64,000 bases of DNA. Origin: Clostridia bacterium. Lineage in GTDB: Bacteria > Bacillota > Clostridia > Lachnospirales > Lachnospiraceae. Below the pieces are notes generated by a model. The model had not been told where the DNA came from. It searched no databases and saw nothing but the letters and a program-made list of their open reading frames with translations. The stretch is taken from assembly GCA_910576205.1 (NCBI GenBank), contig CAJTHL010000020.1:18223-82222 (forward strand), read 5' to 3'. Both the position numbers and the translations under genes were made by a program. Below, one piece after another: positions 25,755 through 33,567 of the stretch (position 1 is its first letter; each line of letters begins with the position of its first letter).

Positions 25755-26939
25755 ATGGAAAAATATGTGGAAATGCAGGAGCAGCTTAAGCTTCTCAATG
25801 TAAAGGACCCGGCGGAGCGCCTGGCAAACCTGGCTATTCTCCTGGGAGAGGAGAAGGAAGCGCCAGAGGTAAAGCCCCAGTATGCCAACAACCATATCCA
25901 CACCTGTTATTCCTTCTCCCCCTATTCGCCTACGGCGGCCGTATACATGGCCCGGGCGGAGGGTCTGCAGACGGCGGGTATCATGGATCACGACAGCATC
26001 GGCGGCGGGGAGGAGTTCCGCAAGGCCGGAAAGATTGCCGGTATGGGTACTACCTGCGGCATGGAGTGCAGGTCTGACCTTTCCGAAACCAGGATGGCGG
26101 GCCGCAGGCTTAACAATCCGGATCAGGCGGGCATTGCCTACATGGCTATCCACAGTGTTCCGGCCACAGGCTTTGCAAGGCTCCAGGAGGTGTTTGGGCC
26201 CTTACGGGAAAAGAGAAACCAGCGGAACCGCAAGATGGTGGAAAATATCAACCGGCTTATGGAGCCCTACGGGATTTCCGTGGATTTTGACAGGGATGTG
26301 GTGCCCATTTCCTGCTATGAAGTGGGAGGCTCCATTACGGAGCGCCATCTTCTGTGTGCCTTAAGCCAGAAGATTATAGACAAGGCCGGAAAGGAAAACT
26401 GCGCGGCGTTTGTGGAGAACAATCTGGAGATTCCTTTGACCGGAAAACAGAAAGCACAGCTCTTGGACGTAACTAATCCCCATCTGCTCTACGACCTTCT
26501 GGGCGTTATGAAGGCCCAGCTTGTGGAGAAGATCTACATACCGGCTACAGATGAGTGCATTCCCTTTCGGGAGCTTGTGAAGCTGGCCCATGAGGTGGGC
26601 GCTATTCTCTGCTATCCCTACCTGGGGGATGTGACCGATTCCGTCACCGGGGACAAGAAAGCCGCTAAGTTTGAGGATGATTTTCTGGAGGAGCTCTTTG
26701 AAATGCTGAAGGAGGAGGGTGTCAAAGGTATCACGTACATGCCGGCCAGAAATACCCTGGAGCAGATCAGACGTCTGCAGGGACTTTGTAAGCAGTACGG
26801 TATGACGGAGATTTCCGGCGAGGACGTAAACACCTCCCGCCAGAGCATGATCTGTAAGCAGCTGGAGCTGCCCCAGTTCGCCCATCTGGTGGATATGGCC
26901 TGGAAGCTGGTGGAGCGGGAGAAGGAGTATCCCGTGTAA
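25755..26939 (+). CDS. PHP-domain phosphoesterase-like protein
   Basis: A 394-residue protein with a polymerase-and-histidinol-phosphatase domain. Metal-binding motifs are NHIHTCYSFSPYSP at about 43-56, MDHDSIGGGEEF, and later residues near MECRSDLSETR and GEDVN. PHP enzymes hydrolyse phosphoesters with several divalent metals. Its location nine bases after the SDR and just before the reductase suggests a small-molecule phosphatase of the polyol pathway rather than a DNA-repair enzyme, but the substrate is not known. AGGAGGGG precedes the start. Confidence 0.85.
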   Translation: MEKYVEMQEQLKLLNVKDPAERLANLAILLGEEKEAPEVKPQYANNHIHTCYSFSPYSPTAAVYMARAEGLQTAGIMDHDSIGGGEEFRKAGKIAGMGTTCGMECRSDLSETRMAGRRLNNPDQAGIAYMAIHSVPATGFARLQEVFGPLREKRNQRNRKMVENINRLMEPYGISVDFDRDVVPISCYEVGGSITERHLLCALSQKIIDKAGKENCAAFVENNLEIPLTGKQKAQLLDVTNPHLLYDLLGVMKAQLVEKIYIPATDECIPFRELVKLAHEVGAILCYPYLGDVTDSVTGDKKAAKFEDDFLEELFEMLKEEGVKGITYMPARNTLEQIRRLQGLCKQYGMTEISGEDVNTSRQSMICKQLELPQFAHLVDMAWKLVEREKEYPV

Positions 26940-26996
26940 GGAGAAGCCCGGAGTTGTATAAATGTGGATGCAAAACAAAAATAAGGAGATAAGAAA

Positions 26997-28262
26997 ATGA
27001 AGACAAAAGCGGTTCGGATACATGGAAAAATGGATTTACGGCTGGAGGAAATGGAGCTTTCTGATATCGGCACAGACGGCGTGCGGGTAAAGATCATTTC
27101 CGATTCCCTCTGCATGAGCACCTACAAGGCTTCTGTGGAAGGCGAGGAGCACAAGCGGGTGCCGGACAATGTGGCGGAGAACCCCACCATCGTGGGACAT
27201 GAGTTCTGCGGCCAGATCGTGGAAGTGGGCGAGAAGTGGAAAGACAAATTCAAACCCGGCGACGGCTTCTCTATTCAGCCGGCTCATTTCTACAAGGGCT
27301 CTCTTATGGCTCCCGGCTACTCCTATGCGGAGTGCGGCGGAGATTCCCAGTACGCCAATATCCCCATGGAAACCCTGGAGATGGACTGCCTGCTGAAATA
27401 TGATTCCGACACCTACTTCTACGGCTCCCTGGCCGAGCCCATGAGCTGCATCATCGGAACCTACCACGCCATGTACCACACCAAGGGCGGCAGCTACGAG
27501 CACCAGATGGGTATCGTGGAAGGCGGCAAACTGGCTCTGCTGGCATCTGTAGGCCCCATGGGTCTTGGCGCCATTGATTACGCTCTCCACTGTGACCGTA
27601 GGCCTTCCCTTCTGGTGGTGACGGATATCGACGACGCGCGTCTTACGCGGGCGGCCAGCATCTACACCGTGGAGCACGCAAAGGAAATGGGCATTGAGCT
27701 TCACTATGTAAACACTGCCAAGGTGGATGATCCCGTGGCTGCCCTTCGGGAGCTGACCGGCGGCACAGGCTATGACGACGTTATCTGCTTCGCGCCTGTA
27801 AGGCCCGTGGTAGAGCAGGCGGACGCGATCCTGGGACACGACGGATGCCTCAACTTCTTCGCAGGCCCCACCAACAGCCAGTTTAAGGCAGAGTTTAACT
27901 TCTTCAACGTGCATTACGCCTCCACCCATGTGGTGGGAACCAGCGGCGGCAACACCAGCGACATGCGGGAAGCCATCGCCATGATGAACGCCGGAAAGAT
28001 CGACCCGGCGGCCATGGTCACCCATATCGGCGGACTGGACGCCGTGGTGGACACTACACTTAACCTGCCTGGCATTCCCGGCGGCAAGAAGCTCATGTAT
28101 ACCCAGATCAGCCTGCCCCTTACGGCCCTTACAGACTTTGAGGAGAAGGGCAAGGAGGATCCCATGTTTGCAGAGCTGGCTAAGATTGTGGCTGCCAACA
28201 ACGGCCTGTGGTGCGGAGAGGCGGAGAAGTACCTGCTGGCCAATGCAAAGAGCATTGACTAA
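26997..28262 (+). CDS. Zinc-type dehydrogenase, L-sorbose-1-phosphate reductase-like
   Basis: A 421-residue medium-chain dehydrogenase longer than standard members. The GHEFCGQIVEVG segment and the cofactor region LALLASVGPMGLGAIDYALH fit this superfamily, while the four-Cys structural zinc site is missing. The pattern SLCMSTYKASVEGEEHKRVP and MSCIIGTYHAMYH resembles L-sorbose-1-phosphate reductases, which make glucitol 6-phosphate. With the upstream sorbitol-6-phosphate-type SDR this would be a ketose/polyol phosphate pair. AATAAGGAG lies nine bases before ATG. A terminator follows. Confidence 0.85.
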   Translation: MKTKAVRIHGKMDLRLEEMELSDIGTDGVRVKIISDSLCMSTYKASVEGEEHKRVPDNVAENPTIVGHEFCGQIVEVGEKWKDKFKPGDGFSIQPAHFYKGSLMAPGYSYAECGGDSQYANIPMETLEMDCLLKYDSDTYFYGSLAEPMSCIIGTYHAMYHTKGGSYEHQMGIVEGGKLALLASVGPMGLGAIDYALHCDRRPSLLVVTDIDDARLTRAASIYTVEHAKEMGIELHYVNTAKVDDPVAALRELTGGTGYDDVICFAPVRPVVEQADAILGHDGCLNFFAGPTNSQFKAEFNFFNVHYASTHVVGTSGGNTSDMREAIAMMNAGKIDPAAMVTHIGGLDAVVDTTLNLPGIPGGKKLMYTQISLPLTALTDFEEKGKEDPMFAELAKIVAANNGLWCGEAEKYLLANAKSID

Positions 28263-28336
28263 GGGAAAGGGCTGCCTGGAAAATTCCGGTGACAGATTGG
28301 TTTTACTGCCTGTAGAGAAAAGATAGAGATGTATAG

Positions 28337-28375
28337 AAAAGTGGAGGGAACCCCTGGTTTTTCTCCACTTCTTCT
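28337..28375. terminator. Terminator between convergent genes
   Basis: AAGTGGAG/CTCCACTT stem extended by AGAA/TTCT pairing with one bulge, then CTTCT. It can serve the reductase operon and, read on the other strand, the convergent aldehyde dehydrogenase. Confidence 0.65.
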
Positions 28376-28451
28376 ATGGGGGGATACCATATAATGGGAA
28401 AATTTACAGTTAAAGGGAAAAAACCAGGGATATTCTAAAGACCACAACGCA

Positions 28452-29816
28452 TCACTTAAGAAACATCCGTATGATACGTTCTTTTGTCTCCGTGTAAGGA
28501 TGATACCGCATAGGCAGATCCAGCAGGGGGGATTTTTTCACAATGCTGCGGAAATGGGAGAAGGTGCGGAAGCTTTCGTAGCCGTGATAGCTGCCCATGC
28601 CGGAGGCCCCCACGCCGCCAAAGCCCATGTGGGGCGTAGCCAGGTGGATGACAGTATCGTTGATGCAGCCACCGCCAAAGGAGCAGGAGGAGAGGACTTT
28701 GCGCTCTGTTTCCCTGCTGGAAGTGAAGAGATAGAGGGCCAGGGGCTTTTCGTGGCTGCGAATATAGGAGATGCATTCTTCCAGGCTTTCGTAAGTGAGA
28801 ATGGGCAGGACGGGGCCAAAGATTTCCTCCTGCATAATGGGGGAATCCGGGGTCACATCCAGGAGGACCGTGGGCTCTATCCGGCGGGCCTTTTCGTCGT
28901 AACCGCCGCCGATGGCAGCCTTTTCCGGTTTCATCAGATTAATGATTCTTTGAAAATGCTTCTCATTTACAATGGTGGGCATGTGAGACAGGTCGTTTCC
29001 GGGGAAGAAGCCCTTTAGAGCCTGGCGGTATTCTGCAAGAAAGGGCTCCACCAGAGCCTTTGGCAGAAAGAGGTAGTCCGGCTCTACGCAGGTCTGTCCG
29101 GCGTTTAAGACTTTGCCGAAGGCAATGCGGCGGGCGGCCAGTTTTAGATTGGCAGTTTTGTCCACGATCACCGGGCTCTTTCCCCCAAGCTCCAGGGTCA
29201 CCGGGGTTAAATGCCTGGCAGCAGCGGCCATAACGGTTTTTCCCACAGCAACGCTTCCGGTAAAGAAGATGTAGTCGAAGCGTTCCTCCAGAAGGGCGCT
29301 GTTTTCCGCCCGGCCGCCCTCAATTACGGCAATGTATTCCGGCGGGAAGATTTCGCCCAGAAGCTTTGCGAGGGCATGGCTGGTGGCGGGAGCATAGGCC
29401 GAAGGCTTGACTACCGCGCAGTTTCCCGCGGAAATGGCGCCCACCAGGGGAGTAAGGCACAATAGAACCGGGTAATTCCAGGGGGTCATAATGAGCGTGA
29501 CGCCGTAGGGCTCCGGGGATATAAAACTTCTGGAATAAAACTGGGCCAGGGGCGTGGGCACGTTCTTTTGGCGCATCCAGCGGGAGAGGTGTTTCAAGTG
29601 AAAGCGGATTTCGTCCAGTACCAGGCCGATTTCGGTCATATAGCTCTCCATGGGGACTTTTCCAAGATCCTGGGACAGGGCATGGCAGAGGAGAGATTCG
29701 TTTTTCCGGATGGCTCTTTGAAGCTTTCCGAGGGCGGTTAAGCGAAAGGAGAGGCTTCTTGTGGCGTTGGTGTGGTAGTAGGCTCTCTGGTCGGCGACTA
29801 AGGTGTGGATGTTCAT
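28452..29816 (-). CDS. Aldehyde dehydrogenase (ALDH3-like, NAD(P)-dependent)
   Basis: A 454-residue aldehyde dehydrogenase on the minus strand. It has the catalytic Cys in NAGQTCVEPDY, the general-base Glu in TLELGGKSP, PWNYPVLL, FTGSVAVGK and the C-terminal HMGFGGVGASGMGSYHG typical of the short class-3 group. It oxidises fatty or aromatic aldehydes. The start at 29816 (MNIHTLV) is chosen because GGAGG lies ten bases upstream on the minus strand; a start seven codons earlier (MKRRNQP) would overlap this ribosome site. It is transcribed alone, away from the neighbouring + strand gene. Confidence 0.93.
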   Translation of the reverse strand: MNIHTLVADQRAYYHTNATRSLSFRLTALGKLQRAIRKNESLLCHALSQDLGKVPMESYMTEIGLVLDEIRFHLKHLSRWMRQKNVPTPLAQFYSRSFISPEPYGVTLIMTPWNYPVLLCLTPLVGAISAGNCAVVKPSAYAPATSHALAKLLGEIFPPEYIAVIEGGRAENSALLEERFDYIFFTGSVAVGKTVMAAAARHLTPVTLELGGKSPVIVDKTANLKLAARRIAFGKVLNAGQTCVEPDYLFLPKALVEPFLAEYRQALKGFFPGNDLSHMPTIVNEKHFQRIINLMKPEKAAIGGGYDEKARRIEPTVLLDVTPDSPIMQEEIFGPVLPILTYESLEECISYIRSHEKPLALYLFTSSRETERKVLSSCSFGGGCINDTVIHLATPHMGFGGVGASGMGSYHGYESFRTFSHFRSIVKKSPLLDLPMRYHPYTETKERIIRMFLK

Positions 29817-29872
29817 GGGCTGGTTCCTCCGTTTCATAAGCTATCTGCAGGTGTATATGTAGAAAAACCGGT

Positions 29873-29886
29873 TTTTATACGGTTTT
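29873..29886. promoter_or_regulatory. 14-bp perfect palindrome in divergent intergenic region
   Basis: AAAAACCGGTTTTT lies between the minus-strand aldehyde dehydrogenase and the + strand gene at 30048. It sits where an operator controlling either or both promoters would be expected; no regulator gene is adjacent. Confidence 0.4.
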
Positions 29887-30047
29887 CGTATTTCGGGCTG
29901 CGTGGACAGTTTACCATAAAGTGGAAGAGGGCGTCAATGGATTTCTGGCCCGGGTACACAGGAAGAAGTTTCCTGGACTTATGGCAGATTTCTGTTGCAG
30001 CCAGTGGGCCCCGGTGTTATATTAAATGGAAGATGGAGGCAGGACTT

Positions 30048-30752
30048 ATGGTTTATGAATATGAATCCCTGATTTATGAGGCGGAGCAAGAGGGCGGGGC
30101 CTATGTGATTTTCCCCTATGATCTTAGGGCAGTGTTTGGCAGAGGGCGGGTAAAGGCCCACGTTACCTTTGACGGGGAGCCCTATGAGGGCAGCATTGTA
30201 AATATGGGTGTGAAAAACGCGGATGGAAGCATCTGCTATATTATCGGCATAAGAAAAGACATCCGGGCAAAGATCAGAAAACAGCCCGGGGACAAAGTGC
30301 GGGTGACGGTCCAGGCGGCAGAGACGGAAACGGAAACCCGGATGTGGACCTGTCCGGAATGCGGGCGTACCTTTAAGAAGCAGAACCAGGATCACTACTG
30401 CGGGAAAGCGCCGGAAACCATAGACGACTATATTGCCGCCCAGCCGGAGGAGACGAGGAGATATCTCCATGCCGTACGGGACGCCATACGCAGGGCGCTG
30501 CCTAAGGCCCAGGAGCGGATTTCCTGGAGTATGCCCACCTTCTGGAAGAGGCAAAACCTTATCCATTTTGCGGCCTTTAAAAAGCATGTGGGCCTGTACC
30601 CGGGACCGGAGGCCGTGGAGGCGTTTAAGGAGCAGCTTAAGGAATACAAAACCAGCAAGGGAGCTATCCAGCTTCCCTACAGTAAGCCCCTTCCCCTGGA
30701 GCTTGTGGGGGAGATCGCCAGGTGGTGTTACGCCAGGGCGGATGGGGAATGA
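30048..30752 (+). CDS. DUF1905-like plus YdhG/DUF1801-like fusion protein
   Basis: A 234-residue soluble protein. Residues 1-95 (IFPYDLRAVFGRGRVKAHVTF, IIGIRKDIRAKI) look like DUF1905. A small zinc-finger-like segment at about 97-118 has CPECG and HYCG. The C-terminal half (ISWSMPTFWKRQNLIHFAAFKKHVG) resembles the YdhG/DUF1801 iron-chaperone-like fold. No enzyme activity is known to me for the fusion. ATG 30048 has GGAGG eight bases upstream; the long upstream extension of the frame is noncoding. It is followed after 16 nt by the alpha-galactosidase gene. Confidence 0.8.
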   Translation: MVYEYESLIYEAEQEGGAYVIFPYDLRAVFGRGRVKAHVTFDGEPYEGSIVNMGVKNADGSICYIIGIRKDIRAKIRKQPGDKVRVTVQAAETETETRMWTCPECGRTFKKQNQDHYCGKAPETIDDYIAAQPEETRRYLHAVRDAIRRALPKAQERISWSMPTFWKRQNLIHFAAFKKHVGLYPGPEAVEAFKEQLKEYKTSKGAIQLPYSKPLPLELVGEIARWCYARADGE

Positions 30753-30768
30753 AGCAAGGAGAACAGCT

Positions 30769-33045
30769 ATGCAGATTGTTTATCACGAAAGCAACAAAAC
30801 GTTTCATCTATACAACGACGCCGTCAGCTACATCATGATGGTTTTGAAAAACGGCCATCTGGCCCAGCTTTATTTTGGGAAACGCATCCGGGACAGGGAG
30901 GACTTCTCCTGTTTTCTGGAGATCATAGACCGGCCCATGACTGCCTGTGTCTATGAGGAAGAGAAGGCCTTTTCCCTGGAACATATAAGACAGGAGTACC
31001 CGGTCTTTGGAACCACGGATTTCCGTCATCCGGCAGTGGGGATTCTCCAGGAAAACGGAAGCCGGATTATGGATTTCCAATACAAATTCCATAAAATCCA
31101 GAACGGAAAGCCGGGGCTTTTTGGACTTCCGGCCACTTATGTGGAGGATGAGGGGGAGGCGAAGACGCTGACCCTTACCCTGGAGGATGCGGTGACCGGG
31201 ATCTGCCTGGAGCTTTTGTATACCATATTCGCCGGGGGCGGCATTGTAGCCAGAAGCGCCCGGCTTACCAACGGCGGATCTTGTCCCGTGCGTCTGGAGC
31301 GGGCCATGAGCCTTTGTCTGGATCTGCCAGACCACGACTATGTCTGGATGCAGCTTTCCGGGTGCTGGGCCAGGGAACGCCATGTTTACAACCGCAGGCT
31401 GGAGCCGGGGGTGGTGTCCATCGGAAGCATGCGGGGCCATTCCTCCCACGAGCACAATCCGTTTCTGGCATTAAAGCGGCCGTGTACGGATGAACGCCAG
31501 GGGGAGGTCATCGGCATATCCTTGATCTACAGCGGCAATTTCCAGATCCAGGCGGAGGTGGACGCCCACGACACTCTGCGGGTGCTGGCGGGCATTGACC
31601 CGGAGACCTTTTCCTGGAAGCTGGATTGCGGAGAATCCTTTCAGACGCCGGAGGCGGTTCTGGTGTATACGGACCAGGGATTAAACGCCATGAGCCAGAC
31701 TTTCCACAGGCTGTACCAGAAGCGGCTGGCCAGGGGATACTGGCGGGACCGTACCCGGCCTGTCCTTCTAAACAACTGGGAGGCCACCTATTTTGACTTT
31801 ACGGAGGAGCGCCTGGTGGAGATTGCCAGGAAAGCCATGGAGTGCGGCGTGGAGCTCTTTGTGCTGGATGACGGCTGGTTTGGGAAGCGGGACAGCGATT
31901 ACGCGGGCCTGGGGGACTGGACGGCCAACCGGGAGCGGCTGCCCGGGGGCATTTCCGGGATTGCCTCCCGCATTGAGGAGCTGGGGCTGAAATTTGGCCT
32001 CTGGTTTGAGCCGGAGATGGTCAATGAGGATTCGGATTTTTACCGGAGCCACCCGGACTGGATTCTGTCTGCCCCGGGCCGCCGGGCATCCAGGGGGAGA
32101 CATCAGTATGTGCTGGATTTCTCCCGAAAGGAAGTGGTGGACGCCATCTATGCGCAGATGGTGGAAATTCTGGGGAACGCAAAGGTTTCCTATGTGAAAT
32201 GGGATATGAACCGGAGCATTACGGAGTGCTTCTCCAACGGGTGGCCGGCAGACCGCCAGGGGGAGGTCTTTCACAGATATATTCTCGGGGTGTACGATCT
32301 GTATGAGCGGCTGACGTCGGAATTTCCCCAGGTGCTTTTTGAGTCCTGCGCAAGCGGCGGGGGCCGTTTTGATCCGGGACTTCTCTACTATGCGCCCCAG
32401 GGATGGACAAGCGACGATACGGACGCCGTAGAACGGCTGAAAATCCAGTACGGCACGTCCTTTTGCTATCCGGTTAGCAGCATGGGGGCCCATGTGTCGG
32501 TGGTTCCCAATCACCAGGCGTTTCGCAACACACCCCTTCACACCCGGGCAAACGTGGCCTTTTTTGGCGCCTTTGGCTATGAGCTGGATTTAAATAAGCT
32601 GACGGATGAGGAGATCCGGGAGGTGAAAGAACAGATTGCCTTTATGAAAAAATACCGGGAAGTGCTGCAGTTTGGGACGTTTTACAGGCTGAAAAGCCCC
32701 TTTGAAGGCAATGAGACCGCATGGATGGCGGTGAGCGGGGACCGGAAAACGGCGCTGGTTGGATTTTACCGGGTGTTAAACAGCGTCAACGGCCCGTATA
32801 CGCGGCTTAGACTTATGGGCCTGGATCCGGATTGCCTCTACCGGAATCTTTTAAGCGGCACCTGCCATTACGGGGATGAACTGATGTACGCGGGGCTCAT
32901 TACCAGTGACGACACGGCGGGCCAGACGCCTGCGGATACCCTGCACAGCACGGATTTTGAGTCCAGGATTTATGTGCTGGAGGCAGAGGGAGGGGATTGG
33001 GGATTAAGTGATCCATTTCCCAGCAAGTCTTCCAGGGTAAACTGA
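30769..33045 (+). CDS. Alpha-galactosidase, glycoside hydrolase family 36
   Basis: A 758-residue cytoplasmic GH36 enzyme with an N-terminal beta-supersandwich and a catalytic barrel. The nucleophile is D479 in KWDMNRS and the acid/base D549 in GWTSDDTDAVERL; LLNNWEATYFDFTEE, LDDGWFG and LWFEPEMVNEDS are typical. Length and spacing match tetrameric clostridial/bacillary alpha-galactosidases that split raffinose-type sugars and melibiose. ATG 30769 follows AAGGAGAA. The 3' end overlaps the convergent Rrf2 gene by 76 nt. No dedicated transporter adjoins it. Confidence 0.95.
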   Translation: MQIVYHESNKTFHLYNDAVSYIMMVLKNGHLAQLYFGKRIRDREDFSCFLEIIDRPMTACVYEEEKAFSLEHIRQEYPVFGTTDFRHPAVGILQENGSRIMDFQYKFHKIQNGKPGLFGLPATYVEDEGEAKTLTLTLEDAVTGICLELLYTIFAGGGIVARSARLTNGGSCPVRLERAMSLCLDLPDHDYVWMQLSGCWARERHVYNRRLEPGVVSIGSMRGHSSHEHNPFLALKRPCTDERQGEVIGISLIYSGNFQIQAEVDAHDTLRVLAGIDPETFSWKLDCGESFQTPEAVLVYTDQGLNAMSQTFHRLYQKRLARGYWRDRTRPVLLNNWEATYFDFTEERLVEIARKAMECGVELFVLDDGWFGKRDSDYAGLGDWTANRERLPGGISGIASRIEELGLKFGLWFEPEMVNEDSDFYRSHPDWILSAPGRRASRGRHQYVLDFSRKEVVDAIYAQMVEILGNAKVSYVKWDMNRSITECFSNGWPADRQGEVFHRYILGVYDLYERLTSEFPQVLFESCASGGGRFDPGLLYYAPQGWTSDDTDAVERLKIQYGTSFCYPVSSMGAHVSVVPNHQAFRNTPLHTRANVAFFGAFGYELDLNKLTDEEIREVKEQIAFMKKYREVLQFGTFYRLKSPFEGNETAWMAVSGDRKTALVGFYRVLNSVNGPYTRLRLMGLDPDCLYRNLLSGTCHYGDELMYAGLITSDDTAGQTPADTLHSTDFESRIYVLEAEGGDWGLSDPFPSKSSRVN

Positions 33046-33416
33046 GAGAGATACGCAGAAATTACTTCATCCAGTCCTTTCCACAGAGGGAGCGTAGGAC
33101 AGTGGTCTTTTCGCGGGCAGGTGTTCTGCCCCGGTTCCAGGCAGGCAATAGGCGCCAGGGAACCCTCCATTAGTTCGATGACGTCCTTTATATTGTATTC
33201 CTGGGGAGCTTTGCCCAGCCGGTAACCGCCGCCTTTTCCCCGCACAGCTATAAGGAGGCCGCTTTTCACCAGATCCTTTACTACGATTTCCAGATATTTT
33301 TCAGATATCTCCTGGCGGGCGGCCACCTCCTTCAATGGTACGAAACCGTCCCCCTGCTGTTCTGCAATATCCGCCAGAAACCGGAGCGCATACCGGCCCT
33401 TTGTGGAAATCATCAT
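32970..33416 (-). CDS. Rrf2-family transcriptional regulator with three cysteines
   Basis: A 148-residue Rrf2 protein: the N-terminal MISTKGRYALRFLADIAEQ and the winged-helix EVAARQEISEKYLEIVV are diagnostic. The region CLEPGQNTCPRKDHC gives a C-X7-C-X5-C set, like the iron-sulfur ligands of IscR and unlike the sulfur regulator CymR. ATG 33416 is preferred (GGAGG eight bases upstream on the minus strand) over a GTG three codons earlier. It diverges from metY-cysK and, by the shared operators at 33454 and 33499, probably controls both itself and them. The tail overlaps the alpha-galactosidase gene. Confidence 0.9.
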   Translation of the reverse strand: MMISTKGRYALRFLADIAEQQGDGFVPLKEVAARQEISEKYLEIVVKDLVKSGLLIAVRGKGGGYRLGKAPQEYNIKDVIELMEGSLAPIACLEPGQNTCPRKDHCPTLPLWKGLDEVISAYLSQFTLEDLLGNGSLNPQSPPSASST

Positions 33417-33453
33417 AAAATACACCTCCGTTCCTGTTTGACTTCTGCTTTTT

Positions 33454-33478
33454 CCTATTATACCAAAAGGTTAATAGG
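33454..33478. promoter_or_regulatory. Candidate Rrf2 operator 1 (25 bp), overlapping the regulator's promoter
   Basis: Near-perfect inverted repeat with CCTATTA...TAATAGG ends and inner ACC/GGT. On the minus strand it covers TATAAT (33457-33462), which pairs with TTGAAT (33480-33485) at a 17-nt spacing to form the regulator's own promoter, implying autoregulation. Confidence 0.6.
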
Positions 33479-33498
33479 AATTCAATATTTATGAATTA

Positions 33499-33531
33499 CC
33501 TATTGACATAGTAGGTTTATAGGTGTATAAT
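33499..33531 (+). promoter_or_regulatory. metY-cysK promoter with candidate Rrf2 operator 2
   Basis: A consensus promoter: TTGACA at 33503-33508, 17-nt spacer, TATAAT at 33526-33531. A second 25-bp element at 33499-33523, with CCTATT...TATAGG ends like operator 1, covers the -35 box and spacer. The two operators are centred 45 bp apart. Binding would block transcription. Confidence 0.7.
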
Positions 33532-33567
33532 CTTACCAATATATCAAAGAGAAAGGGGACTACGTAA

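Noticed and set aside
27036..28025. 329-codon minus-strand frame, rich in His and Gly
   Set aside because: Antisense to the well-supported sorbose-1-phosphate-reductase-like gene, with composition typical of a mirror frame.
28389..28394. TATAAT on the + strand after the reductase operon
   Set aside because: It points toward a convergent gene, has no downstream + strand gene nearby and lacks a -35 box.
33532..33567. SAM or T-box riboswitch before metY-cysK
   Set aside because: The leader from the consensus promoter to the start is only about 35 nt, too short for a riboswitch; control by the Rrf2 sites explains it better.
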